56,386 bases of DNA from Gnetum montanum (taxonomy: Eukaryota; Streptophyta; Gnetopsida; Gnetales; Gnetaceae): contig MNCI01016148.1 of assembly GCA_015680685.1 (NCBI GenBank), positions 499,925 to 556,310 of the forward strand, written 5' to 3'. The notes beneath the pieces are model-generated. The model saw nothing but the letters and a program-made list of their open reading frames with translations, made no database searches and was not told the origin of the DNA. Positions 12,131 to 22,682 of the stretch are shown piece after piece; the stretch's first letter is position 1; each line of letters begins with the position of its first letter. A program made the position numbers and the translations under genes.

Positions 12131-13268
12131 TTTCTTTGTTAGCTCAACCAATGATTTTGTGATCTTAGAGAAAATTTCTATGAATCACTAATAGTAACTA
12201 GTATCACCAAGGAACAACTTAACATCTTTCAATATTTTCGATTGATGGGTTATTTCTTGGATGACCCTTATCTTTTTAGGATTTACTTCAATCCCTACTT
12301 TTGAGATTCTGTTTCCCAAGACTATGCCCTCTTGGACCATTAGATGGCTCTTTTGCCACTTTAGCCATAGTTTTGTCTCCACACATCCTTTTAATACTTG
12401 ATCAAGGTGGTCCAAGGCTTGCTCAAATATAGTGCCATAAGTGAAAAAGTCATCCATGAAGACTTCCACCTCACTACCAATTTGCTATTGAAATATGCTT
12501 AAGACCAAGCATTGAAATGTGGCAAGAGCATTACGCAAACCAAAAGGCATCTTCCAATATGCAAAAGTCCCCCATAGACTCATGAATGTAGTTTTGTCTT
12601 AATCCTCTAGTGTAATCTGAATTTGGTTATAGCTAATACAACCATCTAAAAAGCTATAATAGCACTATCAAAAAATGGTATTCAACACTTGATCAACAAA
12701 TGATAATGAAAAATGATATTTGAATGTTGCCATGTTCAATAGCTTGACATCCAATACAAACCTACCACTTGTCATCTTTCTTTGGCACAATCACGAGTGG
12801 ACTAACCCAATCACTATCCACAATATGATAGATGAACCCCACCTTGAGGACTTGTTCTATTTCCTCATTGAAGATTTACTTTAATTTGGGATTCAACCAC
12901 TACAGTGGTTACTTCCTTGGCTTCATGGTCTGATCGGTATAGATACAGTGTTGGCATATTCTTGGATCAATCCCAAGGAGTTCAAGATATCACTAAGTAA
13001 AGGCTATTGGCCATCTGTTAACCGCTTTCAATAGTTTTTCTTTTTATTTAAGAGCAAGTTTAGCAATGATTATAACCAACTTTCCATTTTTCAGAAATGC
13101 ATATTCTAGGCTGGTAGTTAGAGTTTTTAACTCTAGGGGCTCTTGTTTAAAATTTTCAAGGATTTTCGACTCTCCCTAATAGGTATCATCATTTTCATCA
13201 TCAAAGAGTTGGCAATGAACTTGCTCTAGTTCATCCATGCCTGCAACATAGGTGCATGTTAAGCTCTC
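12131..13268 (-). pseudogene. Ath-2 reverse transcriptase (broken)
   Basis: From 13160 down on minus: LEYAFL, then WLNPKLK (near 12890), SDWVSPLVIVPKKDD (near 12800), and VFMDDF at about 12465-12445 followed by QEGIVLGNRIS and VGIEVNPKK. This is the RT order of Athila, with the catalytic MDD intact inside an open frame of 93 codons (12188-12469). Stops and frameshifts break the rest. The sequence upstream of RT continues across Tat-A at 50639, where the protease lies. Confidence 0.85.
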
Positions 13269-13273
13269 AATCA
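13269..13273. repeat. Target-site duplication of Tat-A, left copy
   Basis: AATCA here and AATCA at 50634-50638 flank Tat-A exactly, as expected for a 5-bp duplication made by a gypsy integrase. Confidence 0.9.
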
Positions 13274-14931
13274 TGTAGCGACCGAAAATGTCAATGGCTG
13301 GAAAATGCTAAGAGGTCGTCGGTCGTTGATAGTCTGACGTGGCACCCTGAACGGTCTGGTCGATTAGACAGGGACTTAGTCGGTGTTAATTTAACCTTTT
13401 GCAACTAGATAATTTGAAAATGAGATTGATAGTGCAAAATAATACTTAAATGTAAAAGGGGTGGAAAATAATATAAAACGCAATAATAAGCAGGAGAGAA
13501 AGTAAAATGCAGTTAGAAAAATGCATCACTTTGAAGCTATGAATTTGCTTTGTCAAGGTGGATACAATCAGTTTCATAGCATTGAGAAGTGTAGAGATCC
13601 TAAGAGTATCCAAAATGTTTAGAGCAAGATGACTATGTGCTTGAATGTGGACTCAGGCGTTAACAATGCAAAGGACTATTAAGGTGGTAGAAAAGAGTAG
13701 AACAAAATGCCAACTGAGAGTTCTAACTGTTTACCATGTCAAACAGAAAGCTTACAACGCTCAAGGTTATAGTGCTAACTTTTTTGCTTGTCAGCCAACA
13801 AAATTGTTAGTTGGCCAAAATTGCCAAAAAACCCAACCTCGAGACCCCTTGAGCATTTCTCATTAGGGCATTTATAGGACTGAGGGCACATGAAAGATGC
13901 GGTTTGGACACCACGTGCCCTGAGCTTATGCTGACCTATCTATGATGCACGTGCCTGTATGACTGTTGGGTGAGTCTACCATGCTGTAATTACAAGCCTG
14001 CCATGTTGTAATTGCGCTGTTAGAGTAATGGTGAGATTAGGTGGAGTGCATTGATGTAGTGTAATTGCTTGCTATGCTTTGCTATGCTTTGCTATGCTTT
14101 GTATCATAGCATGTTTGGTGTAGCGTAGCATCTTGTCACGCTGTGCTACGCTACGTAGCGTAGCGTAGCTGCCGGTTTGAAGCAAAAATTTGCATTGTGT
14201 TCTGCTGCATGTGTCAGAAATTTTTGAAGCATGCGAACTATTTATTGAAATTTTGCTATGCTACGCTATGCTACGTAGCATATCATAGCATAGCAGCTGT
14301 CCTTAGTTGCAAAAAACGTTGCCAATATGTAAACTTTACCTTTTGCATTGCGAGCTTGTGAACTTGCTAATCTTGCCCTTTGAGATGCCTTTTGTCACTT
14401 TTGCAAAATTGCTAAGCCTCGTTGTGCCATGTAGCTTAGTGTAGTGTAGTGGCCAACATGGCCTTCCTTTTTCCAAGTTCGCTACTTTCTGACGGAAGGA
14501 GACATTGCTGAAGGACTTAAAGTTGGGTGAGGGAATTGACCATCTAGTTTTTGTTGTACTGTGCTATGCTGCGTGGCATAGCATAGCATAGCACTATGCT
14601 TCTGCAAAAGTCTTTTGAAGTTTTCTATGCTACATAGCGTGGCGTAGCGTAACAAAACTCCTTATCTTAGAAAACTTGCTGAAGCATTTTATGCGTTCTG
14701 GGCACTGCCAACAATTCTACACACCACTCCTAAGTGCGCTATCGACTGGATGGACTACTCAGGTGGGCAGGCTAGAGAATTCGTTTAGCCTGTTGACACC
14801 TGGGGTAGAAAACTTGCTGAACTGGACAGTTTGAACTTCAGAGCATCCATCTCCCAAAGAACTACTATAATGCCACGTGAATTGCAAAGACCTGGTGAAG
14901 CAAGCATGCCTTCAAATTTTGGGGTGTTTCA
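13274..14931 (-). repeat. 3' LTR of Tat-A
   Basis: On + it runs from TGTAGCGACC to GGGGTGTTTCA; on minus it begins TGAAACACCCC. It is 1658 bp against 1690 bp for its partner. The main length difference is a ~32-base segment present near 49008-49040 and absent here. A TATA-like CCTATAAATG lies on minus at 13869-13878. The block 14060-14660 is full of GCTACG/GCTATGC palindromes. Confidence 0.9.
14060..14660. repeat. GCTACG/GCTATGC palindrome cluster in the Tat-A LTR
   Basis: The word GCTATGC/GCTACGC and its complement recur in head-to-head pairs. GCTACGCTACGTAGCGTAGC at 14145-14164 is a perfect 20-bp palindrome. Imperfect versions lie near 14256-14299, 14562-14596 and 14625-14655. The other LTR has the same cluster (about 49780-50350), and single palindromes occur in the antisense region (for example 42314-42352), inside predicted introns. 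Confidence 0.8.
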
Positions 14932-14984
14932 TTGGCCCCTCTTTGTCAACGTCTGGAGGATGGGATCAAAAGACGTTGACAAAG
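14932..14984 (-). other. Polypurine tract and hairpin upstream of the Tat-A 3' LTR
   Basis: On minus, AAAGAGGGGCCAA (14932-14944) abuts the LTR start TGAAACAC, where plus-strand priming would occur. CTTTGTCAACGTC (14941-14953) and GACGTTGACAAAG (14972-14984) form a perfect 13-bp stem with an 18-base loop that overlaps the tract. Tat-B has a related hairpin at the same place. Confidence 0.7.
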
Positions 14985-16019
14985 AATATGAAACACCATG
15001 GAAGACATGATGCTAACATTGTTGCTCAGTGATTTCTAGGATGTCACTTAGCTATGCTTGAGAGTGTTGTAGGGAGGAAGGAGGTTTAGGAAAAGGGTAA
15101 AGATGAGGTTTAGTAGAGTCCCTCGTTGGAGTGCTCATGAGGGAGTTGTTCGCGTTTTCATCTTTACTCTCACTAACTTATGACCTCTTGTAGGATAGGT
15201 GTTTCTTTCCCAGGATGAGTTGTGTTACATCCATGTGTGGTTTTGACCTACCTACAGATGCTTTCCATGTGGCGAGCTGTGTTATGCATGTCATGGAATT
15301 TGCACTTTAAAGTGGCAAAGCTAGTCAAGGAACTCACTTTGTGATGCTATAGCATTTGCTGCTGTGGCAAGATAGGTCTTGCTTGCTGTAGATGTTTTTG
15401 AAGCTCTTGGACATTCTTGCTGTTGTACGATGTCCAAGGCAGGAAGGCCATCGGTAGCCTTGGCAGCATCGGTGTAGAGGAACTAGCCTAGAAGGAGCAA
15501 GGAGTTGCTATGAGTGCGGATGCTTTAGAATCCCTACCAAAGGCATGCATTCTCAGTTCAGCTATGGGATCAGTTACTGCATAGCTAAATGTCATGCGAG
15601 CCTAGGCGTCGGCAGGGAGCTAGAGGGTAACAATATTATTGCTAGGCCAGAATACTCCCAGAACTCCAGTTGTGGGCACTGGCCAAGGAACTACCATTAG
15701 GGTAGTGGGTCGTGGTGATGGTAGGTCCGGAGGGCCAGTGCGATGTCATATGATACCTCCGGAGGATCAGCATGAAGCCAAGGGTGGCAACATCATGTAT
15801 GTTCTAGATCATGTTCCCATTGCATCGTGAACTATGTTCTAGAGCTACAATGTCCCACCCCCACGTCAGCACTGTGCATGCTTATTTGATGTGTACTTGG
15901 TGCAGATGCATGTTAGGGATGTGACGTGAACCAAATTTAAGATCCTGGTAGACTGTGTGCTAAGTTAGGGTTCCATCAGACCACTGTGCTGGTTGAAGGT
16001 CCCAGTAGATTGTACATGC
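14985..16019 (-). other. Tat-A 3' untranslated region
   Basis: No coding motif on either strand. It lies between the integrase-side repeat array and the polypurine tract. A + strand open frame at 15639-15830 has no recognisable content. Confidence 0.5.
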
Positions 16020-16259
16020 CATTTTAACATCATAGCAAATGTGTCGTGCCATTTTATAGTCATAGCGGACTAGCTATGCTAGTTTTACATCGTAGTGGAT
16101 GGTCACCACTAGTTTATCATCATAGTAAATGCTACTTGTCTCTGCTAGTTTAACGTCATAGTAGAAACTACTTGTTGTTGTCAGTTTAACATCGTAGCAG
16201 ACACTGCCTGTTATCATCAGTTTAATGTCATAGCATATGTTGCTTGTTGTCTTCATGCT
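16020..16259 (-). repeat. Degenerate tandem array, 30-38 bp units, after Tat-A integrase
   Basis: About seven units carry a core like AGTTTAACATCATAGCAGA with variable spacers. On minus a 60-codon open frame (16074-16256) reads repeats of the type YYDVKL. The array starts just after the integrase stop. Tat/Ogre elements are known for variable tandem repeats in the 3' untranslated region, which fits its place here. Confidence 0.8.
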
Positions 16260-17310
16260 TTAGAAGTAGTACAGCTTGAGGTACAAGTGATTCACCGAGT
16301 TAGCGAACTCATTGCCATCCATGTCCACCAGCTTGAAGGCTCCATTCCCAAAGGATTTAGTGAGCATGTATGTGCCTTCCTAGTTGGCTAATAATTTGCT
16401 CACATGCTCACGAATAGCTTTGAGGATGAGGTCTCCCTCCTGTACTAGCTGTTGATGCAGGTCTGCATGGTGCTTTTGTTGTTGCTTGCTCTGGTAGCAC
16501 TTGATGCAGCTCAGCGTCTGCACGTGCTTCTCCTCTATTGAGTTGAGGTTGATGATCCACGACTCCTTGTTCTGGGCTTTTCTCACAACATCAGATAGGA
16601 TCATCTGAAGTGATGGTACCTACAATTTAAGAGGCAACACAGCCTCAAATCCATAAATGAGACTGTAAGGGGTCTTACTTGTCACAGTTTTGCATGTTGT
16701 TCTGTAGACCCATAGAATGTAGAGGATTTTCTCATACCACTACCTCTTGTTGTTGCTAAGCATCCACTTCAACAAGTTGATGATGGACTTATTTGTAGCC
16801 TCTACCTATCTGTTCACCTGCAGGTAGTACAGGGAAGAGAATGATTGCCTGATGCCTAGATTACTGCAGAAGGTTCAGGTTTCTGTACTACTGAATTGTG
16901 GCTCATTGTCGGTTACAATAGTCATCAGAAGCCCAAACCTGATCACGATGTTGTCTAGGATGAAGTGGAAGATCTGCTAATATGTCATCTTCCTTAGGGG
17001 GATAACTTCCACCCACTTAGTAAAATACTCAATGGCAGTGATAATGAAGCTATGCCTTGTGGAGGACTTAGCCATGATAGGTCTTATGAGGTCTAGTCTC
17101 CATCATTGGAAAGGCCATGTGATTTGCGTTGGGTGTAGCTCAGTAGGTGAAACGTGTATGAGATTTGTGTATCTCTGGCACGTGTTGCATGTCTTGACTT
17201 TTGACAAGCAATCACACTCCATATGGGGCCAGTAGTACCCTAGGCATTTGGATTTTGCAACCATACCCATGGGTGCTATGTGTCCTCCACATAGTCCCTC
17301 ATGCACTTCA
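16260..17310 (-). pseudogene. Tat-A integrase (broken)
   Basis: From 17306 on minus: HEGLCGGH, GYYWPHM and CNTCQRY give the HHCC zinc-binding domain. Then come FTKWVEVIPL, IVTDNEPQF and VEATNKSI, covering the catalytic core with the second aspartate and the glutamate in place. The open part at 16604-16380 (QNKESWIINL...) leads to a C-terminal stretch ending NHLYLKLYYF at the stop 16260-16262. Premature stops (mainly TAG) fall between these blocks. All integrase parts are present in order, so decay is by point mutation and not by deletion. Confidence 0.88.
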
Positions 17311-17503
17311 TTAACTACCTTCTATGCCTGTTCTCGACCCATGCATGCCAGCAATATCCCATCATAGGAGCATTTGCACAAGGCATCATTTCCATGAGTG
17401 TATATTGTCAGGCATGCTTATGAATCACATCTCTCTAGGCATATGTCAGTCCGCTTGGGGGTTTGCCATGTTGTAGGTAGGCTTTAATGTTGGCGTACGA
17501 CTC

Positions 17504-18112
17504 CTAGGTATCCGTAGCACTGATAGAGGCCACATGTTCCACCCGAGTGATAGGCTCAATACATTCAACAATCAAAGTTGGCAGACTTGCAAATGAGTGT
17601 TGTGGAATATTTAGTGCTAGGGTGGCTAAGGCATCTGCCACGAGGCTCTCGTTGCATGGCACGTGTTGCACATCTGTGGTTGCAAATTTCTTAAGAATGC
17701 TTTTTTCTAGGTTGCAGTAGGGTTGCAGGTGCATAGCTTTGTAGGCATAGACCTTGGTGATTTGATTCACAACTAGTTGTGAATCACCGCGAATTGCCAA
17801 GTGTTGTATGTGTAGTGTTTGGGTAGCTGAGAGGCCTTTGAGTAGCCCTTCATATTCTGCCATATTGTTCATGTAGGGGAACTCAAAATGATAAGTAAGT
17901 GGGTGCATTTCCCTAGAGGGGAATGTAATGACGGTAGCTGCACTACCTCCTCGCACGGTTGAAGCATCATCAAAGTGCAAAGTAGCTTCCAGGTGCAATG
18001 GGATGATGTTGATAGTGCCAACATGCTCATCTAGGAATTCGGGATCTATGGTTGCATGGTCATCAACGAGTGAGGCTGTAATTTGCGTTACTATGGCTTG
18101 ACCCTTACTCAA
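17504..18112 (-). CDS. Tat-A second RNase H (aRH) domain, open for 202 codons
   Basis: This is the longest intact stretch of Tat-A pol. It shows LHFDDAST (D), NNMAEYEGL (E), IRGDSQLVVNQ (D) and ESLVADALATLA (D), so all four acidic residues of an RNase H active site appear to be kept. A second, archaeal-type RNase H after the first is a known feature of the Tat lineage, and its presence is the main reason for the Tat call. It is a domain of a longer polyprotein, so the first ATG is not a true start. Whether it retains activity cannot be judged, because the flanking domains are broken. Confidence 0.85.
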   Translation of the reverse strand: MSKGQAIVTQITASLVDDHATIDPEFLDEHVGTINIIPLHLEATLHFDDASTVRGGSAATVITFPSREMHPLTYHFEFPYMNNMAEYEGLLKGLSATQTLHIQHLAIRGDSQLVVNQITKVYAYKAMHLQPYCNLEKSILKKFATTDVQHVPCNESLVADALATLALNIPQHSFASLPTLIVECIEPITRVEHVASISATDT

Positions 18113-18787
18113 CGATTGGCTTACATAGTGTAGGTCGAACTCCGCAGTTATTGCTTTCCATTAGGCTATCTGGCTACTTTCATACAGGTTGTTAGTGATA
18201 GCCTAGAGTATGTTGCTTTTGCAAATGATGTTAATTATGCTACAAAATAGGTAGTGCCTCCACGTTTTTAACACAAAAAATAAGGCAAGGAAATTCCTCT
18301 CCACTTTGTTGTATTTTTCCTCATGCACTATTAATGCATGACTTAGGTAATACACTAGTATCTCAGATCTGTCATCTCATTTCTGACATAACAGTGCTAT
18401 GATAGATGTGTCGAAGGTGGCAAGGTAGATGAAGAAAGGCTTATCCCTCTGTGGTGGATGCATAGTTGGGAGGTGCGAAAGCTCTTTCTTCAAGTCATCA
18501 AAGGCTTGTTGACACTGGGTTGTCCATTCAAAGTTAACCCCTTTCTTTAGAAGATTTTGCATGGGGTGTAACTTGTCAATCAACTTTGCTATAAACCTTC
18601 GGATGAACTGTACCCTACCTTGCAACCCACGTAGCTCCTTAAGGCTTGTAGGAGGTGCTAGGTTGACGATGGCCTTAACTTTGTTAGGGTCCACCCGTAT
18701 TTTGGCCTTCGATACTACGAAGCCTAACATGCGTTTGATTTTTACCCTAAAGATACACTTCTTAGGATTAAGGCGTAGATCATGCAT
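18113..18787 (-). pseudogene. Tat-A RT thumb and first RNase H (partly open)
   Basis: The open frame at 18377-18787 reads LRLNPKKCIF, LGFVVS, PPTSLKELRGLQGRVQFIRRFI and QRDKPFFIYLATFD, the RT thumb/connection followed by the start of RNase H. After one stop the RNase H continues as YYLSHALIVHEEKYNKVE and WRHYLF. It runs directly into the aRH at 18112. Confidence 0.85.
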
Positions 18788-19577
18788 TTGAAAATACTTA
18801 AGGACTACCCCAGATTGTGTGGGTGATTAGCTACCTCCTTGGACTTGACTGCTATATCATCCATGTAGTCATTTAATGTTTCTAGGATGTAGTCGCTAAA
18901 GATGTAAGTTATGGCTCATTGGTAGGTTGCCCCAGTGTTCTTGAGCCAAAAAGGCATCATGGTGTAACAAAAGATCTCCAATGGGGTCATGAAATTTTTT
19001 GTTAGCTGATGCTTCGGGTTGATGCGAATTTGGTTATAGCCGAAGAAGCCATCATGAAGGATAACAGGGCATGATCGATCATAGTGTCAATGAGTTGATC
19101 GATGCTTGGAAGTGGGAAATCGTCTTTGATCATTTCTTTATTTAGATCCTGGAAGTCTATACAAGTTCGTATTCCTCTCATTTTCTTGGAAACTACAATG
19201 ATGTTGGACACACATTCCAAATAATCAATTGCGCAGATGAAACCTGCTAGGTATAGCTTTGTGATTTCATTCCTTATGGCTAGTGCAATTTCTGGTTTAA
19301 CCTTACAAGACTTTGTCTTGACTACCTTCATGCATGGGTCTAGGACGATGTTGTGCTGTATCAGCCTCAGATCTAAGCCAGGCATGTCACTGTATAACCA
19401 TGCGAAGACTTTGATGTTGTCTTGTAGAATCTTGGCTACATTTTTATGCATCTACGCGTCTAGGAGGGAACTAATTTTTAACATTTCTACTTCCCCCTTG
19501 GACGTGGTTATAGGTATCTTGATGAGAGGGTCGTCAGTCACATCCTCGACCTCTAAATATAGAATTCGGACTAGATG
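18788..19577 (-). pseudogene. Tat-A reverse transcriptase (frameshifted)
   Basis: The frame 19002-19451 carries DMPGLDLRLIQHNI, FQDLNKEM and DDFPLPSIDQLID. A shift then leads to DGFFGYNQIRINPKH, GATYQ and NDYMDDIAVKSK, with the catalytic YMDD encoded at 18856-18867. These blocks are those of Tat-lineage RT. At least one frameshift and two stops are present. The upstream side is cut by Tat-B at 19578 and resumes at 38641. Confidence 0.88.
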
Positions 19578-19582
19578 CTTGG
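19578..19582. repeat. Target-site duplication of Tat-B, left copy
   Basis: CTTGG here and at 38636-38640 flank Tat-B exactly. Confidence 0.92.
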
Positions 19583-20527
19583 TGTACCATCTGAAATCAT
19601 TGGTGCCGGGCTGGAATGTTACGGGCACCTAAAGATTCATAGACAAGCACAATAGACCCTACCTCTTCTTGAGGGCAAGATGGAAATGGATGAAGGCAAA
19701 GTGCCTTGGATGGTCCGCATGCAGATCAAACAAGGACTTCCCCAACGTTTGCCGCTACAACATGTTGGGTTATACGTAAACTGTAACTAAATGTAAATTA
19801 GTACAAAATGTACAGAAAATGTAAACATGTGTAAACATAGAAAATGATGTAAAATGTAACGCAAGTTGGCCAAATGTATCAAATGTATTGAAAAAGAGTG
19901 TCTACAAAGCACTGGTCTGTATGTAGTTGTGGATCTACACAAGGCAGGCATATAGCCCCAGTTGATGAGGATGTGTGATGACAACTACTGGGAATTTCTG
20001 CAGACACAACATAAATGTTGTATGCTCAGTGTGCAAGATGTATGCCCAGCATGTGAGATCTATGCTTTCATGCTTTATGTGTGAAAATGACCAACTTTTC
20101 GAACCCCGCCCCAACCAACTGAATCCCGATTTAGTCAAAAATTAGGGTTTTTATATTATCTTAGAGCATGGAATTTGGATCTGGAGTGGGATGATTAGCT
20201 ATGGGAGGAAAAATTTACAGATTTGGCGATAGGTGGGGTATTGACCAATGCAAAAGAATAAAATTTTACAAGTGTACAGTGTGAACACTATCTAGTTCAC
20301 ATGCTGGGCATGCAGACCCTCAACGTGTGAACTTTCATGCCCATAAAAAACGAATGAATGATCGTTGTACAACAGATTTCATGGTTCTAGTCTATAGATC
20401 TAAGCTCTGGAATCCTATTTCTAGCTTCAACATGTCATTCTAAGCTTCGAGGTGTCCTGGCATGTCCATACAGCTTCCAGCGTGTGAATTTGGGCGTCTG
20501 GCGTGTTTCTGTATCCTCATACGCTGG
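19583..20527 (-). repeat. 3' LTR of Tat-B, left part (interrupted by C)
   Basis: Starts TGTACCATCTGAAATC on + and matches 36511-37450. In the first 80 bases I count about ten differences from the right LTR. A TATAAAAA lies on minus at 20148-20155. Element C interrupts it after GCTGG (20523-20527); the LTR resumes at 29270. The interval contains no gene. Confidence 0.9.
20523..20527. repeat. Target-site duplication of C, left copy
   Basis: GCTGG here and at 29270-29274. The intact Tat-B LTR (near 37449) has ATGCTGGGCG at the matching place with a single GCTGG, which confirms the duplication. Confidence 0.92.
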
Positions 20528-20846
20528 TGTTGGCACATTTAGCCATTTCATGGAACAGTATGGTTCTGAGATTAGAGATGGTCTGAAGCTTCTTTTCGTG
20601 CATGAAGCATTTGAAGGATGGAAACCTGAGTCTGGTGTTCTAAGATATGATTTTAGAAACAAGGGCTATATTTGGTAGATGCTAATAAGAAATCAATATT
20701 TTTAAGACATTGGCATGAATCAGGTTTATTTATTTTATAATCAGTGCATCCAAAGTTGTGTAAGGATGCCACGAGGTAGAGTAAAATCCGTGATGCTCAG
20801 TACCTTGGATATAGGATGAAAAAGATGGTTGTTGGTATGAGGATTA

Positions 20847-21164
20847 TTGGCATCTGTGTTTGCAAATGTTGTCAGCCGCCAAGCTAAGGCATTTATCAAC
20901 AATTCTAAGTTTCAAATTCGAAAAATAAAATTAATAGATTGTATGAATAATAAAATGGAGAAATTATCAGTGGATGTTTGCAAAATTTTTATTTTAAAAT
21001 TGAGTATAGAAAATAAAAATTTTGCAAATGGAACAATTGGCATAGAAGACGATGTTGAATCGGAAGCTCCTGCAGTCAATTCTTGGACATTTCAACAACA
21101 TCAAAAAGACAATAAATATCGTCCATGGTGGGGCATCTACAATCATAATTCAAAACACAAATAG
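20847..21164 (+). other. 105-codon open frame in the C LTR, probably not coding
   Basis: The frame is open in both LTRs (second copy 26609-26926), starting MASVFANVV. I compared the copies by eye: eight nucleotide differences give seven amino-acid changes and no silent change. A protein under selection should show the opposite. No domain is recognised. I therefore treat it as a chance open frame kept by recent duplication. Confidence 0.45.
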
Positions 21165-21173
21165 TCATAGTCT

Positions 21174-21800
21174 CTAATCATCAGCAGCAGCAGCAGAACT
21201 CGAACACAGACATTTTTTTTGTGAGCAGCTCAGTGTTGTAGCAGCAGAATGCTGTGCGGCCGCCATGCGGAGCCCAAGCAAAAACAAAATTCGGAAGAAG
21301 CAACAAAACTCCTCGCGAATCGCAGAAAACGCAAATGCAAGGAAAGGAGGTACATTTGAAAACCAGTAGCAGCAGTGGTTGATAGAGTTCAAGGCTGGCG
21401 TGGTTGGCCGAAAAAATATGGTGGGTGCCGCTGAAGAGGACGACGTCAACAGAAATCACGAACGGCAGCAAAAAGGACTGCGCGGATCGGGCTGAGGGTT
21501 GCTGTGGATGACTTGCAGAGGAGTTAGCAGCGTGCATGGCCATAGGAGTTACAGAACAATGAACCAACGATGGCTGCGGCGAGGTAGAGGACGCACAGAT
21601 CTGGGCACGCGAGAGCCGATTTTTGCAGGCAGAGGCGCAGGCGGGGGTTCGGCCTGAGGAGGCAGAGATCGCGGGCATGAACGGCGGTTAGGAGAGTGGG
21701 CCTCCAAAAACAACACCATGTACAAGGAACAGCACAACTACTTCCACGAACCTCGCTACCCTGGCATTTGGTCATAACTGTTTGCAGTTTGGTCATGGCA
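21174..21800. other. GC-rich, CAG-rich block in the C LTR
   Basis: The block begins with (CAG)n near 21183 and has many CG pairs and words such as GCGGCCGCC and CGCGGATCGGG, unlike the AT-rich rest of C. It is repeated at 26927-27560 in the other LTR. A minus open frame of 165 codons crosses it (21181-21678); in the 3' LTR the same frame opens for only 120 codons. I recognise no protein. A captured piece of host gene, perhaps a 5' leader, would explain the composition, but this is inference. Confidence 0.4.
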
Positions 21801-22317
21801 TGGAAACCCTAACAGAACCTGCTGTTTGGATTCTACCGTGCCATTCCTCATGGCGATGCAGATGCAGGTGTGATTACCAGAGCACTGACAAGTACGGAGT
21901 TGCTGTCTACGCCCGCTGCTTACATGTGACGTTAAGCTCCGAGTTTAGAGAAGATATCGCTACAATGGTAAGGGTGGTTAAGGCAAAAACATTGATAACG
22001 GACACATCACGGATCAACTGGAAACACATTAGTAGTTTGGGTTGTTAAATTAAGTTGAGAAATATACCTATTGAATTGTTGTTTTTTGTTTTATCATTAA
22101 AGTAACATCCTTTCCTTATCCACTTTAAAATGGGTTATTTTTATTCATAAAGAAAAGAGGTTTGTGGGATATTTATATAACATAGACATTTGGCTATTAT
22201 TCCTATGGAAGTTGTAACTTCCTATGATAGTTACAACTATAATATTGATAATTAATTTTAATTTGGATTATCATGAGGCCACTTGTCAACTAAATGGGCT
22301 ACTTCTCAACCACCAAA

Positions 22318-22327
22318 GACACGTGTC
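22318..22327. promoter_or_regulatory. G-box palindrome in U3 of C
   Basis: GACACGTGTC is a perfect 10-bp palindrome with the CACGTG core, about 245 bp upstream of the TATA box. It lies in a cluster of related ACTTGTCAACT / ACATGTCAGATG words (22280-22415). The core is the binding site of plant bZIP and bHLH factors, often stress or ABA linked. The copy in the 3' LTR is hidden by the N gap. Confidence 0.4.
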
Positions 22328-22571
22328 AGCTGCAGCTTGTTTCTCTCCATGGTGAAGACATTTGACAACTCAATGAAGATACTTGGCAATTACATGGGAC
22401 ACATGTCAGATGCAGCATTTTTATCTCTTTTGTGGTTGAAACCACCCAATATTGTTGTAACTTACCTAACTTGTTGGGCAAGAAATTTTCTAATTGGTTA
22501 GTCAAGTGACTTGGGAGAGAAGTTAGGTGAGATATTTGTAAATTGTAACTTCCCTACCTACCTTGGAATCC

Positions 22572-22682
22572 TATAAATAGGCTTCAAGGATCAAGGGGAA
22601 AGGAGGAACAAGAAGGAGCATCATCATCACACTTGGAAGATTTGTAAAGAAGATTGTTTGCAAGATGGCTTGCTAGAATAAA
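22572..22682 (+). promoter_or_regulatory. TATA box and polyadenylation signal of C
   Basis: TATAAATAG at 22572-22580 is followed by an A/G-rich stretch and AATAAA at 22677-22682. By position the transcript would start near 22605, U3 would be about 2.1 kb, and U5 about 1.1 kb. Confidence 0.6.

Noticed and set aside
16020-16259. CRISPR-like array
   Set aside because: Units are degenerate, spacers are not uniform, and the context is a plant retroelement 3' region.
20847-21164. Conserved LTR-encoded protein of C
   Set aside because: All eight differences between the two LTR copies change amino acids and none is silent, which speaks against selection on a protein.
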